A stretch of DNA of 64,000 bases from HR10 sp964615335 (GCA_964615335.1 CAZTMT010000001.1:372001-436000); one strand, 5' to 3'. Counted from the first letter of the stretch, positions 16,981 through 26,445 are shown. Program-made: numbers and translations. Notes: generated by a model not told the origin, from the letters alone.

Positions 16981-17456
16981 AAGACCTCACGCATGTGGAC
17001 ATCCAGGGGCGGATTCGCATGGTGGATGTGAGCGCCAAGCCTGCGACTGAGCGGCGTGCCATAGCCAGCGGATTCGTTCGTATGCGGGCCGAGACGCTGC
17101 ACGCCATTCGAGAACGGCAGACGCCCAAAGGGGATCCTCTGGAAGCCGCTCGGCTGGCCGGAATTCTGGCTGCCAAGCGAACGGCTGAGTTGATCCCTCT
17201 GTGCCATCCGCTGCCTCTCACACATGTGGATGTGGAGGTGGAACTCCGGGAGGAGGGGATCGCTCTGATGGCCTCAGTGGCCACGACAGCGCCGACCGGC
17301 GTGGAAATGGAGGCTCTTGTCGCCGTGAGCGTCGCCGCGCTCACGATCTACGATATGTGCAAAGCGGTGGATCGCGAGATGGTCATCACGGACATTCGGC
17401 TGGAGCGAAAAACGGGAGGGACGTCGGGCGACTATGTGGCTCCTCCGAAAGTGTGA
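16977..17456 (+). CDS. moaC: Cyclic pyranopterin monophosphate synthase MoaC
   Basis: A 159-aa MoaC, the enzyme that with MoaA converts GTP to cyclic pyranopterin monophosphate. Conserved segments are RMVDVSAKPATERRAIASG, ELIPLCHPLPLTHVDVEVEL, and YDMCKAVDREMVITDIRLE, followed by KTGGTSGDY at the C-terminus. GTG 16977 is chosen because GGGGAGGAG lies 8 bases upstream and it overlaps the moeA stop (GTGA), so the pair is translationally coupled. moaA is not in the window. Confidence 0.95.
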   Translation: MKDLTHVDIQGRIRMVDVSAKPATERRAIASGFVRMRAETLHAIRERQTPKGDPLEAARLAGILAAKRTAELIPLCHPLPLTHVDVEVELREEGIALMASVATTAPTGVEMEALVAVSVAALTIYDMCKAVDREMVITDIRLERKTGGTSGDYVAPPKV

Positions 17457-19113
17457 GTTCGCCGGACGATCGAAGAAGGGAGAGAGGATCCGACGGTTCG
17501 TGAAGGCCGTGATCCTGCTCATGAGCCTCTCGTTTCCGTCCGAGCGCGGGAGAGGGCAGACGGAAGAGACGGCGCCTCGCAAGATTGATCTCGGCACGCA
17601 AGGGGCGATTCATGTCACGCTCAACGGAGCCTCCAGCGGCGATCGGCTGGAACAGATCTCCGTGGCCGATGTCAACGGTGATGGCGTGGACGATATTGTG
17701 GTCGCCGCACGCCTGGCTAACGGGCCGGAGGGCTTTCGCTTCGATGCCGGAGGGGTGTTCATCGTCCTCGGAGGCGTGGATCTGATTCGCGGCACGACCC
17801 GAGATCTGCATGATCGCACTGACGTCGTCATTCACGGAGCCGATGCGAACGATCGGATGGGAACGTCCCTGGCCACAGGCGATGTCAACGGGGATGGGAT
17901 CGCCGACATCATCGTGGGCGCGCCGGGAGCCGACGGTCCGGGCGAGACCCGACCGGGAGCCGGAGAGATCTACGTCATCTTCGGCGGGCCGCATCTAGCG
18001 CGCGGTACTGTGCGCGACATGGCCGGATTGGTCGCTCCGGGCGCCGACATGGTGATCTTCGGGCCGGAAGCGCTCGCCTCGCTCGGCTCCTCTCTTGCCG
18101 TCGGCGACATCAATGGGGATGGGGTTGAGGACATCATCGCCGGAGCGGCAACGTCGTCCTCTGCGCGGGGAGAGCGCCTCTTCGCAGGGACAGTCTACGC
18201 GATCTTCGGCTCCCGAGAGTGGACCAGCGGCCTGGCGCGCGATCTGGCGAATCGCGAGGAGGCGGATCTGACGATTTTCGGTCCCGGGCTCCTCAGCTTC
18301 TTCGGCTTCCAGCTCGCCGTGGGGGATGTCACCGGAGACGGCGTGCCGGATATTGTGACCAGTGCCCCGCTGGCTGATGGTCCGCAAGGGCAGCGAGAGG
18401 ACGCCGGAGAAGTTTATGTGATCCTGGGCGGTGTTCACCTGGTTCGGGGGACGATCCGCGATGTGGCTCCGGGAGCGGTTTCCGGAGCGGATGTGACGGT
18501 CTTCGGAGCTACCGCGCACGATCTGTTCGGATATACGGTGCGGCTGGCCGATGTGACCGGAGATGGCGTGCTGGATCTCATCGCCGGAGCCCTTCAGGCC
18601 AATGGGCCGGAAGAGAAGCGGCCTCTGGCCGGCGAAGCGTACATCTTCTTCGGAGGAACGAGCCTCATCTCTTCCCCTGCGCGCGATGTTTCCGGACTGG
18701 TCGCTCCGGCACCGGATGTGATACTTTTCGGCGCCGAAACGGGAGATGAGTTCGGAGCCGCTCTGGCCGCCGCGGATCTGGATGGGAACGGGATTCCGGA
18801 CTTGTTCGTAGGGGCCCCCGGAGGAGATGCTGAGGAGAATAAAAAGATTGATGCCGGCGAGGTGTACGTCTTCTTCGATCGAGGACTCGTGCAAAGTGGT
18901 ACGGTGCGCGATGCTGCCAGCAAGACATCGGACGCTCCCGACGTTCTCATCTTCGGCCCCAATAACGGAGAGCGCCTGGGCAGCTTCATCGCCTTCGGCG
19001 ATGTGAATGGGGATGGATTTCTCGATCTCTTGTTGAGCGCTCCGGAAGGGGGAGGCGTGCGCCTGAGCGCTGGATCTGTGTACATCCTCTTTGGCCCGAT
19101 CGCGCTCGAGTGA
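17434..19113 (+). CDS. Secreted FG-GAP repeat protein (integrin-like propeller)
   Basis: A 559-aa protein with a hydrophobic export segment near residues 22-37 (RFVKAVILLMSLSFPSE). It then has seven repeats with calcium-binding loops of the form DVNGDGVDDIVV and ends such as AGEVYVIFGG. Seven blades fit the closed seven-bladed FG-GAP propeller of integrin alpha chains. The repeats space at about 70 residues. It overlaps the moaC end by 23 bases and the start is uncertain. An adhesive or binding role at the cell surface is likely; the ligand is unknown. Confidence 0.82.
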   Translation: MWLLRKCEFAGRSKKGERIRRFVKAVILLMSLSFPSERGRGQTEETAPRKIDLGTQGAIHVTLNGASSGDRLEQISVADVNGDGVDDIVVAARLANGPEGFRFDAGGVFIVLGGVDLIRGTTRDLHDRTDVVIHGADANDRMGTSLATGDVNGDGIADIIVGAPGADGPGETRPGAGEIYVIFGGPHLARGTVRDMAGLVAPGADMVIFGPEALASLGSSLAVGDINGDGVEDIIAGAATSSSARGERLFAGTVYAIFGSREWTSGLARDLANREEADLTIFGPGLLSFFGFQLAVGDVTGDGVPDIVTSAPLADGPQGQREDAGEVYVILGGVHLVRGTIRDVAPGAVSGADVTVFGATAHDLFGYTVRLADVTGDGVLDLIAGALQANGPEEKRPLAGEAYIFFGGTSLISSPARDVSGLVAPAPDVILFGAETGDEFGAALAAADLDGNGIPDLFVGAPGGDAEENKKIDAGEVYVFFDRGLVQSGTVRDAASKTSDAPDVLIFGPNNGERLGSFIAFGDVNGDGFLDLLLSAPEGGGVRLSAGSVYILFGPIALE

Positions 19114-19194
19114 GAGAGTCGCCCAGAACCTGAGCGATGCCTATTTCCCCGAAAGAGCCTGCGCGCGCCAAAAATAACCTGACCAAGCCCGCCG

Positions 19195-19880
19195 GTTCCG
19201 CATAGAGCCCACGAAGTGGGCGACAGAGAATAGCCTAGGGCGTAAGCCCTAGGGAACCGTGAGGCCCAAAATTTCCCCACGAGCCCCCGAAGGGGGCGAC
19301 ACATCGGACGGCCACCCAGCGGGTCTGGTTCATGAACGCCAGGCCACGACATCAGAGGATACACGAACGGCGTCCTTCAATTCGTCCGGCTCCTGACCCG
19401 ATGTGCCGCCCGCTCGTGCGGGCTCGGGGATAATTGGGGACCCCGTTTCCTGGGGTTCCGCTGGCGCTTCACCCCAGGCTATTCTCTGTCGCCCTCTTCG
19501 AGGGCTCTCTGCGGAATGGGGTTTGATTTCCAAATGGGTTTCGCTTCGCTTCACCCCAGGCTATTTTCTGTCGCCTGCCAGGGCAGGCTCTTTGCGGAAT
19601 GGGGATTGGTCTCAAAATGGGGTTCCGCTTGCGTTCCACCCTGGACTATCGTCTGCTGCCCTCTTCGAGGGCTCTTTGCGGAGCGAAATTTTTCTCGTTG
19701 GGATTCCTGGAGTTCCGCTTCACCCCGGGCTATTTTCTGTCGCCTGCTGCGGCAGGCTCTCTGTGGAATGAGGTTCGGTCTCGCCTGGGATCCCGCTGTC
19801 GTTTCACCATCTCCTGGAGTTCCTCGTGTCACTCCGGGCTATCGTCTGTCGCCCTCTTCGAGGGCTTTCTTGAGGAGCGG
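19195..19880 (-). repeat. Dispersed composite repeat, copy B
   Basis: This is the largest copy. One short unit on the left (H1 stem GCCCAC-GAA-GTGGGC at 19207-19221; second hairpin CCTAGGGC-GTAA-GCCCTAGG at 19234-19253) is followed by the 112-bp core (19297-19408). Five long units of about 75-100 bp follow to the right, each ending in a GCCC or GCCTG hairpin. The core is inverted relative to copies A and E. The ORFs across it read through the hairpins and are not conserved between copies. Bases 19114-19194 hold nothing recognisable. Confidence 0.85.
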
Positions 19881-19930
19881 GGACTTCGCGCGCCAGGGGG
19901 CGATAGGAGATCGGGGCATCGCGCGCTTTC

Positions 19931-19959
19931 TTGAAGGGAAGCGCGGGATTTGATATGGT
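19931..19959 (+). promoter_or_regulatory. Copy of the moeA promoter, now upstream of the NHL gene
   Basis: TTGAAG (19931-19936), a 17-base spacer and TATGGT (19954-19959), matching the moeA promoter in both boxes, spacing and much of the spacer (CGGGATTTGATATGGTTT against GGGGGATTTGGTATGGTTT). It probably now drives the NHL repeat gene that starts at 20132. Confidence 0.55.
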
Positions 19960-19967
19960 TTCCCGCT

Positions 19968-20171
19968 GTGAATCCGGTGGAGACAGCGCGCACGATTATT
20001 CGACAGGATCTCGCGCTTGTAGATGAAGGCGTTGTCTTCCTCCAGGTCATACTGGGGCGCGTCTTGCGCCGTAAGGATCGGGCGGGCGTGCCCTTGATTT
20101 TGTGCTCGGGAAAAGGCGTGGAGGCTCGCGTATGGGAGGTCGCTGGGGGAAGAAGTTTGTCATCTGTGTGA
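19968..20171 (+). pseudogene. Degenerate copy of the moeA 5' end
   Basis: The frame opens with GTG right after the copied promoter and encodes 67 residues before TGA. Its first 39 residues align without gaps to MoeA counted from GTG 15766: about 17 are identical, including VE-A--II near residue 4 and LGR-LR at 29-34. After that the similarity ends and the frame runs into the signal-peptide region of the next gene, overlapping it by 40 bases. The simplest reading is a decayed partial duplication. It could still be translated as a small protein. Confidence 0.5.
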
Positions 20172-22267
20172 GTGTAAGTATTCTGGGGCTGCCGTTGAGC
20201 GCGATCCCTTTGAGCGCGCAGCAAGAGCGGCCGCTTATCATTGAGACGATCGCCGGAGGAGGGATCGGGGAGGGAGAGAATGCGCTCATGGCATCGCTGG
20301 CCTCTCCCTCGGCTCTCCTGGCGACTCCGGAGGGAGAAGTTCTCATCGCGGACACGGAGAACCACAGGATCCGGAAAGTCAATCGTGAGGGGACAATCAC
20401 GACGATCGTGGGAACGGGAGTCAACGGATTTGGGGGCGATGACGGTCCTCCGGAGAATGCGCAGCTTTGGTCTCCGCGCGGCCTGGCTTTCGATCAGAAC
20501 GGGAATCTGCTGATCGCCGATACAGCGAACCATCGCATTCGTCGGATTGAAAAGAAAGAGGACGCGTTCGTCATCCGGACGATCGCGGGAACGGGCTCAT
20601 CGGGTTTTGGCGGCGATGGCGGATCGGCTCAGAACGCTCAGTTGAGCGGACCGCGCGGTCTGGCCGTAGATGCGGCAGGCAATATTTACATCGCCGATAC
20701 GGGCAATCATCGCATTCGCAAAATTGATGGCAGCGGGAACATCTCGACCGTTGCGGGCACGGGGACGCGAGGGTTCGAGGGAGATGGAGGGCCGGCGACG
20801 GAGGCTCAGTTGAATTCGCCGGTAGCTGTGGCCATCTCCCCTTCGGGGGATCTCTTCATCGCCGATGCCGGAAATCATCGCATTCGCAAGGTCTCCGGAG
20901 GCACGATCACGACAGTCGCTGGAACGGGTCTGCCCATGTTCTCCGGCGATGGAGGGCCGGCGGGACAGGCCGGTTTGAACGTCCCTCTGCATCTGCTGTT
21001 CGATTCGGCGGGCAACCTCTACATCGCCGATTCGGGGAATAATCGCGTCCGCCGTGTGGATCCTTCGGGGACGATCACGACGGTGGCCGGAAGTGGTGCG
21101 CGCGGTTTCTCCGGTGATGGGGGAGCGGCTCGGGAAGCCCGATTGAATGCTCCGGTTGCGCTCGCTCTGCTTCCGGATGGGACTCTGCTCATCGCCGATT
21201 CGGGGAACAATCGCGTGCGCGCTGTAGATGCCCAAGGGATCATTCGCACGGTGGCCGGAGGGGGAATTGGGGATGGAGGCGATCCGCGTCAGGCTTTGCT
21301 CAATCTGCCTTATGGGATCGCCGTGGATGCTCGAGGGAACCTCTACATCGCCGATACGCATCATCATCGGATTCGCCGGATGACCCTGGGCCAGGAGAAT
21401 CCGCAGATTGAGACGATCGCCGGGACGGGCATCTCCGGATTCAATGGCGATGAGCGGCCCGCCCGAGAAGCGCATCTCAATTTCCCGCGGGGACTCGCCG
21501 TGGATGCCGCCGGGAATCTCTATGTGGCCGATACGTTCAATCACCGCGTGCGCAAGATCACGCCCGAAGGGATCATCACGACGGTGGCCGGGACAGGGCG
21601 GCCCGGATTCTCCGGCGATGGGGATTTGGCCGTGCGCGCCGAGTTGCGGTTCCCACTGGCTGTGGCCCTGGATTCGGAGGGACAGCTCTATATCGCCGAC
21701 GCGGGGAACAATCGCGTCCGCCGTGTGGATCACAGCGGCGTGATCACGACGGTGGCCGGAAGCGGCGTGCGCGGATTTGCAGGCGATGAGGGACCGGCTC
21801 TTCAGGCGGCCCTCGATACCCCCTCGGCTCTGGCCTTCGATAAAGACGGCAATCTGCTCATCGCCGATATGGGCAATCATCGCCTTCGTCGTGTGGATCG
21901 GGCGTCGGGGAATATCTCCACGCTCGCCGGCAAGGGGACGCCGGGCTCAGGCGGCGATGGCGGTGCAGCCAAAGACGCGGAGTTGAATACGCCGGGCGGG
22001 CTCGTCGTAGATCCCCAGGGGGTGATCTTCATCGCCGATTCCGGGAATCATCGCGTGCGGAAGATCACCGGCGATGGGAATATCAGCGCCGTGACCGGAA
22101 GCGGAACGGCGGGCTTCGGAGGCGATGGGACGCTGGCCAGCGCGGCGACGCTGAATTTCCCCACGGGATTGGCCATTGCTCCGGACGGACAGCTTGTGAT
22201 CGCCGATACGTTCAACCACCGCGTGCGCAAGCTGCGTCCTCAACCCGAGGAGCCTTCAAACCCGTAA
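20132..22267 (+). CDS. Secreted NHL-repeat protein
   Basis: A protein of about 711 aa with a signal peptide (KKFVICVSVSILGLPLSAIPLSA) followed almost entirely by twelve NHL repeats of roughly 50-60 residues. Each has LYIADTGNHRIRK-type cores and TVAGTGxxGFSGDGG linkers. NHL repeats fold as beta-propellers, so twelve could form two six-bladed rings. The best start is ATG 20132, with GGAGG 7 bases upstream. The function is probably extracellular or periplasmic binding. The copied moeA promoter lies 170 bases upstream. Confidence 0.85.
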   Translation: MGGRWGKKFVICVSVSILGLPLSAIPLSAQQERPLIIETIAGGGIGEGENALMASLASPSALLATPEGEVLIADTENHRIRKVNREGTITTIVGTGVNGFGGDDGPPENAQLWSPRGLAFDQNGNLLIADTANHRIRRIEKKEDAFVIRTIAGTGSSGFGGDGGSAQNAQLSGPRGLAVDAAGNIYIADTGNHRIRKIDGSGNISTVAGTGTRGFEGDGGPATEAQLNSPVAVAISPSGDLFIADAGNHRIRKVSGGTITTVAGTGLPMFSGDGGPAGQAGLNVPLHLLFDSAGNLYIADSGNNRVRRVDPSGTITTVAGSGARGFSGDGGAAREARLNAPVALALLPDGTLLIADSGNNRVRAVDAQGIIRTVAGGGIGDGGDPRQALLNLPYGIAVDARGNLYIADTHHHRIRRMTLGQENPQIETIAGTGISGFNGDERPAREAHLNFPRGLAVDAAGNLYVADTFNHRVRKITPEGIITTVAGTGRPGFSGDGDLAVRAELRFPLAVALDSEGQLYIADAGNNRVRRVDHSGVITTVAGSGVRGFAGDEGPALQAALDTPSALAFDKDGNLLIADMGNHRLRRVDRASGNISTLAGKGTPGSGGDGGAAKDAELNTPGGLVVDPQGVIFIADSGNHRVRKITGDGNISAVTGSGTAGFGGDGTLASAATLNFPTGLAIAPDGQLVIADTFNHRVRKLRPQPEEPSNP

Positions 22268-22297
22268 GGAGCAACTCCCGGAGAGGACAGCGATCCC

Positions 22298-23596
22298 TCA
22301 GCGTTTCTCCGCCCGATGAGCGCGACGGAGTTCCTCGGCCATCGCGCGGATCTCGGTGAGCGCGCGCTTCATCTCGCTCCATCCGTACCAGAGGGCGTAA
22401 TCGGGATTCGCATGGAACGTCCCCTGAAAGGTGCGCATGCGATGCTCCAGATGCATGAGGAAGAGTTTTTGCTCAATGGGCGTCGGAGCATCGTGGAAGG
22501 CCAGAAGGTCCGGGAAGGGGTAGGCATAATGCGCCGGCTTTTTCAAAATGCCGTCCTTGTACAATCCGGCGACAATCCGGATGGCTTCGGCCAGGAGCCG
22601 ATCGGCTTCTCGAATCATCTGGTCGCCTTTTTCCAGCTCCGCGCGCGCGAAGTTGAGCGAGTGACACTGGTTGCAGATGCGAAGCATCCGATCGCGTTCT
22701 TTTTGCCAGTCTTCCTGCGTCAGGCGCGCCACATCGGCTTGCTTCACCAGCTCGAAGCGGGCCGTCGGTTTGCCTTCGGGATCGAGCACGCCGAGCGCCT
22801 GCAGGATCGTCGTCTGATCGGCAGCCCATTGTTTATCCTCGGGCAGAGGCAGGCGCACAGCCAGAAATCCCCAGGCCGTGCGCACTTCGTGCGTGCCCTC
22901 GGGCATATGGCACGTCTGGCAGGTCGGCGCAGCGACCGTTTCCGGCAAGACCTTGTTCTGCTTCAGGAGATACCGCACGCCGTGTTTGGAGGAGGAGTAC
23001 ATCTCCCACTGCGGATGATCGAAACCCATGTGGCATGTCTGGCAGGCTTGAGGTTGCCGGGCCTCTTGCGCGGAGAAAAGATGCCGCGTATGGCAGGCAT
23101 CGCAGGAAGCGACGCCAAAGCCCGCCCCCTGTTTCTTCAATTCCTTGATCTCGGCTTCCGTCTTCAAGCCGATCTTATGGCAGCCGCCGCAGCCTTTCAT
23201 CCCTTCGGTGAGCGCCATCGGGAGCCAGTGCGTCGTGGGCATGGCTTTCATGGCTGCCCATCCCAGTGCGTGTTTGCCTCTTTTGAATTGCTCGACTTGA
23301 TCCGGATGACAGAGCGCGCAGGTCTCCGGAGTGGGAATACGAACCTTCTCCACATCTGCGGCCGATGTGTGTTCTTCCCCATGACAGACGGCGCAATCAA
23401 TCCCATTCTGACTGTGTTTGCTCAACTGCCAATCGGAGACGATGTTGGGCGTGACCTTCTTATGACACTCGATACAGGCCGTCCCCTGTCGGGAACGCGC
23501 CTTGGATCGCGAGGATGAGACCTTCACTCCCTCTCCGAAAAAGAGGATCAGTCCGCAGAGCACGCTCATCCCTATGCCATATCGAAATCCGCGCAT
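22298..23596 (-). CDS. HAO-family octaheme cytochrome c
   Basis: A 432-aa exported cytochrome with an N-terminal signal segment (YGIGMSVLCGLILFF) and eight CXXCH motifs (CIECH, CAVCH, CALCH, CGGCH, CDACH, CQTCH, CQTCH, CNQCH). The C-terminal part (EHRMRTFQGTFHANPDYALWYGW) resembles the octaheme hydroxylamine oxidoreductase family. Members oxidise hydroxylamine or reduce nitrite, depending on a cross-linking tyrosine that I cannot place with confidence. ATG 23596 follows GGGAGG. It is divergent from the cytochrome operon at 24378 and probably supplies or accepts its electrons. Confidence 0.85.
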   Translation of the reverse strand: MRGFRYGIGMSVLCGLILFFGEGVKVSSSRSKARSRQGTACIECHKKVTPNIVSDWQLSKHSQNGIDCAVCHGEEHTSAADVEKVRIPTPETCALCHPDQVEQFKRGKHALGWAAMKAMPTTHWLPMALTEGMKGCGGCHKIGLKTEAEIKELKKQGAGFGVASCDACHTRHLFSAQEARQPQACQTCHMGFDHPQWEMYSSSKHGVRYLLKQNKVLPETVAAPTCQTCHMPEGTHEVRTAWGFLAVRLPLPEDKQWAADQTTILQALGVLDPEGKPTARFELVKQADVARLTQEDWQKERDRMLRICNQCHSLNFARAELEKGDQMIREADRLLAEAIRIVAGLYKDGILKKPAHYAYPFPDLLAFHDAPTPIEQKLFLMHLEHRMRTFQGTFHANPDYALWYGWSEMKRALTEIRAMAEELRRAHRAEKR

Positions 23597-23636
23597 GATC
23601 GGCCTCCCGATTCGTGGCCTCAACTTCTCGCGCGCG

Positions 23637-23665
23637 ATTATATGGGGAGAGCGTCTCTTTGGCAA
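23637..23665 (-). promoter_or_regulatory. Promoter of the octaheme cytochrome gene
   Basis: On the minus strand, TTGCCA (23660-23665), a 17-base spacer and a perfect TATAAT (23637-23642), about 40 bases before the start codon at 23596. A strong sigma-70-type promoter by sequence. Confidence 0.65.
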
Positions 23666-23744
23666 GAGACAGGCGCACTCAGATACGTGCGCCATGCCAA
23701 GCGATGTGTGACGTTCGCCTTCGGCCCACGCATGCGCGCACATA

Positions 23745-24145
23745 AAGGGCCCGTGCGAGGGAGTAGCAGAAAATAGCCCGGGGCATAAGCCCAATTGGGA
23801 GAACGACACATTTCCGCAGAGAGCCCGCCTGTGGCGGGCGACAGACCGTAGCCCGGGGCGTGAGCCCTAGGAGAGAGCGGCCGAAATATTCCCCCAAGCC
23901 CCCGAAGGGGGCGACACACCAGATCGTCACACGACCCGTCGGGCTCACACGCGCCCGATCACAACATCGGGGAGATACCCGCATGGCTTCATCCCCATGC
24001 ACTGAGTTTCTGACCCAGTGCGCCGCCCGCCACAGGCGGGCTCGTGAAGGAATGATTGGGGGACACCGTTCCTAGGGTTCCGCTCGGGCTCCACCCCGGG
24101 CTGTTTCCTGTCGCCCGCTTTGAGGGCTCCTTGTGGGGGAATTCA
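23745..24145 (-). repeat. Dispersed composite repeat, copy C (most diverged)
   Basis: It lies between the two divergent cytochrome transcription units. Two short units on the left include H1 stem GCCCGCC-TGT-GGCGGGC (23823-23839). The core is 23912-24025 (114 bp), then one long unit on the right. The core primary sequence has drifted most, yet on the minus strand the ends still pair over 11 bp using G-U pairs. The second hairpin keeps its place with different bases (TGCATGG / CCATGCG). Bases 24146-24377 contain no clear feature. Confidence 0.8.
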
Positions 24146-24377
24146 CCCAAGGGGAGGGAAATTCGCGCGGATACGCTAGGGCTGCTCCTGCCCTCCGTGC
24201 GGCACTCCCTTTTCGCAAGTAAACTTTTTGAGGATATGAGCTTAGATTCCGGATGCTAGACCTCACCGCACCGATGGCGCATGACGCGGCATGGCGTTTG
24301 CAAAACACATGGTCGGCAGATGTTGAGGGGGAGATCATCTGCGCTCGGGTAAGGGCGCAGGCGGTGAGGGGGTGCCA

Positions 24378-25556
24378 GTGGAAGGGAAAGGGTCGAGGTC
24401 GTGCGCGATTTTTTTCGGGCTCCTCCTTGGAGGCATCGTGGTGACGGCGTGTCGTCGCTCGGAGGTAGCCGAACCCGTCATCTTCCACGCGGGGCGTTTC
24501 ACTTCGGCCCGGCAGTGCGGCACATGTCACCGGGACATTTACATGGCCTGGCGCGGATCGCAACACGCGCGAGCGGCTGAGAATCCGATCTTCCGCGAAT
24601 CCCACACAGAGGCTGTGCGGACTTTCGGAGAATCCACAGCCCGCCTGTGCTTCATGTGCCACGCGCCGACCGTTGTGCTCACCGGCGATTATGCGTTGAC
24701 GCAGGAGGTGACGCGAGAAGGGGTCACCTGCGATTTCTGCCACTCCTTGAAGGGAACGGACCTGCAGCGGCCCGAGAATCCGTTTCTTCTCGACGTCGGG
24801 GAGACCAAATACGGTCCAATCCCCGATGCCGCTTCGACCGGACACCGGGTCGCCTTCTCCGAGTTTCATACCGGTTCTCTTCAATGCGCCGGATGTCATC
24901 AGTATCGTAATGCGCATGGTGTGCCGATCCTCTCGACCTATTCGGAATGGGAGCAGTATCGGCAGCTCGGGGGAGATAAGGAGTGCCAGCACTGTCACAT
25001 GCCGCAAGTGTTGGCCAACATCGTGGACCCGAAGGTGAAGCGGGTTCAAGGGGCCTTTGTGAACCTGCACACGATGCCCGGAGGGCACTCCCGCGATCAG
25101 CTCGTCCGCGCTCTGGATATGCGTATCCTGGAAGCGCAGAGGCTCCCCGGCGCGCTCCGGGTGCGGGTCCAGCTGCGGAATGTCGGAGCCGGTCATGCCG
25201 TGCCCACGGGCAGCCCGACGCGAAAGGTGATCCTGCGCGTGGACGTTGTGACTGAGAGCGGGCAGCGCGTCTGGCGCGAACGCATCTATCAGCGCCGGGT
25301 CCTCGATGGGCGGGGAGAGGAGATCCGTCGCGACAGTCTCCTTTTCACCGAGGCGCGAACGATCGCCAGCGATACGCGCCTGGCTCCCGCCGAACGCCGC
25401 GTGGAAGAATTCTTGCTTCCTGTTCCGGCTGTTGAGAATCTCACGGTCACGGCGACGCTCATCTACCTCTACTCGCCACATGAGCGTCCGGAGACCGAGA
25501 CGCGGATCGAGTTCCTCTCCGAGAAAAAGGAGTTGTTCTCTCGGTGGGTCCGGTGA
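24378..25556 (+). CDS. Pentaheme cytochrome c lipoprotein (c554-like)
   Basis: A protein of about 392 aa with a lipoprotein signal ending in the lipobox VTAC, so it is membrane anchored outside the cytoplasm. Five CXXCH motifs follow: CGTCH, CFMCH, CDFCH, CAGCH and CQHCH. The first heme region (CGTCHRDIYMAWRGSQHARA) is of the cytochrome c554/c-prime type, the family of the HAO electron acceptor. The C-terminal 150 residues are heme-free and beta-rich. GTG 24378 fits the GAGGGG upstream; GTG 24372 is an alternative. It is first in the operon with the Rieske and cytochrome b genes. Confidence 0.82.
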   Translation: MEGKGSRSCAIFFGLLLGGIVVTACRRSEVAEPVIFHAGRFTSARQCGTCHRDIYMAWRGSQHARAAENPIFRESHTEAVRTFGESTARLCFMCHAPTVVLTGDYALTQEVTREGVTCDFCHSLKGTDLQRPENPFLLDVGETKYGPIPDAASTGHRVAFSEFHTGSLQCAGCHQYRNAHGVPILSTYSEWEQYRQLGGDKECQHCHMPQVLANIVDPKVKRVQGAFVNLHTMPGGHSRDQLVRALDMRILEAQRLPGALRVRVQLRNVGAGHAVPTGSPTRKVILRVDVVTESGQRVWRERIYQRRVLDGRGEEIRRDSLLFTEARTIASDTRLAPAERRVEEFLLPVPAVENLTVTATLIYLYSPHERPETETRIEFLSEKKELFSRWVR

Positions 25557-25578
25557 GTTCGTGAAACAGGAGGGTCCT

Positions 25579-26379
25579 ATGAAAAGGTGCTTCGTGAGAG
25601 CGCCGTCCTTCGCCTTCTTCTCTGTCCTTCTTCTGGGGATGCTCGGCCTCATGTCGCCGCCCTTCGTCTCGGCTCAGGAGATGGGGGGAGCGGGGAGGGG
25701 TATGGGGATGATCCTGGGAATGCCCCATGCGGAGGAAGAGGCCGTCGCCATCGGGAGCGATGGGACGATTTATCTTGTCGCTTCCCCCAGGCAGGGGGGG
25801 ATGGGGCCTGATCTCGGGCGCGTCGTGCTTCTGGCTCTGGATCCCACGACGTTTCGCGTCCGGTGGCGATATGCCCTTGAGGACGAGGAGGTGAGCGTCT
25901 CCCGTCCAGTTGTGAGCGAGGAGGGCACGGTCTACGTCACTGTGTTCGAGATGATGGAGTTCGGCTCGCCGTGGGATCCGGAGCGGGTCTGGCGAAACGC
26001 TCGACTCCTGGCCGTCCAGGAAGGGGCGTTGAAGTGGAGTTATGAGTTCGAGAGTCCCTTCGTCTCCCCTCCGGTGCTTGGGCCAGACGGCATGATCTTC
26101 GTGACGACGAACGCCGTCGAGGTTCAGGCGATGCCAGGACCATGGGGTTTCGCGCGCTTTTTCGCCCTGGCCGATCGCGGGACGTCGGCGGAGGTGCGCG
26201 CACGCCTGGATCTGGGAATGGGGGCCGTATCAGCTCCGGTCGTGGGGCCGCATTCCACGTCACAGTGGGCGGTCTATGTGACGGGAGAAGGGATGAGCAT
26301 GGGCCCGGGAATGGGTTTGGGGACGGTCCTTTTCGTCATCACTCCCGGATTCCAGGTGACAGAGATTCGATTGCGCTGA
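25579..26379 (+). CDS. Secreted PQQ-like beta-propeller protein
   Basis: A 266-aa protein with a clear signal peptide (FAFFSVLLLGMLGLMSPPFVSA). It has repeated blades such as VAIGSDGTIYLVA, VVSEEGTVYVTV and VLGPDGMIFVTT, resembling PQQ-like or BamB propellers. A methionine- and glycine-rich stretch (GGAGRGMGMILGM) follows the signal, and a second (MSMGPGMGLG) sits near the end. No catalytic motif was seen. ATG 25579 follows AGGAGGG. Its place between cytochrome and Rieske genes suggests an accessory subunit or assembly role. Confidence 0.75.
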   Translation: MKRCFVRAPSFAFFSVLLLGMLGLMSPPFVSAQEMGGAGRGMGMILGMPHAEEEAVAIGSDGTIYLVASPRQGGMGPDLGRVVLLALDPTTFRVRWRYALEDEEVSVSRPVVSEEGTVYVTVFEMMEFGSPWDPERVWRNARLLAVQEGALKWSYEFESPFVSPPVLGPDGMIFVTTNAVEVQAMPGPWGFARFFALADRGTSAEVRARLDLGMGAVSAPVVGPHSTSQWAVYVTGEGMSMGPGMGLGTVLFVITPGFQVTEIRLR

Positions 26380-26445
26380 GCGCGGGGAGGACGACCGGAG
26401 CGACATGCGATCCAGAGATCGCGCGAAGTGGAGGAGGAGTGCACC

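Noticed and set aside
19297..19408. The core as a classical IS-derived MITE with terminal inverted repeats
   Set aside because: End mismatches are all A-C on one strand and G-T on the other, as expected for RNA pairing; no target-site duplication was seen at the core ends and no transposase is present. A MITE ancestry is not excluded.
19440..19880. Tandem units of about 75-100 bp that might be a CRISPR-like array
   Set aside because: Unit lengths vary, there are no constant repeats with unique spacers, the units are imperfect hairpins, and no cas gene is nearby.
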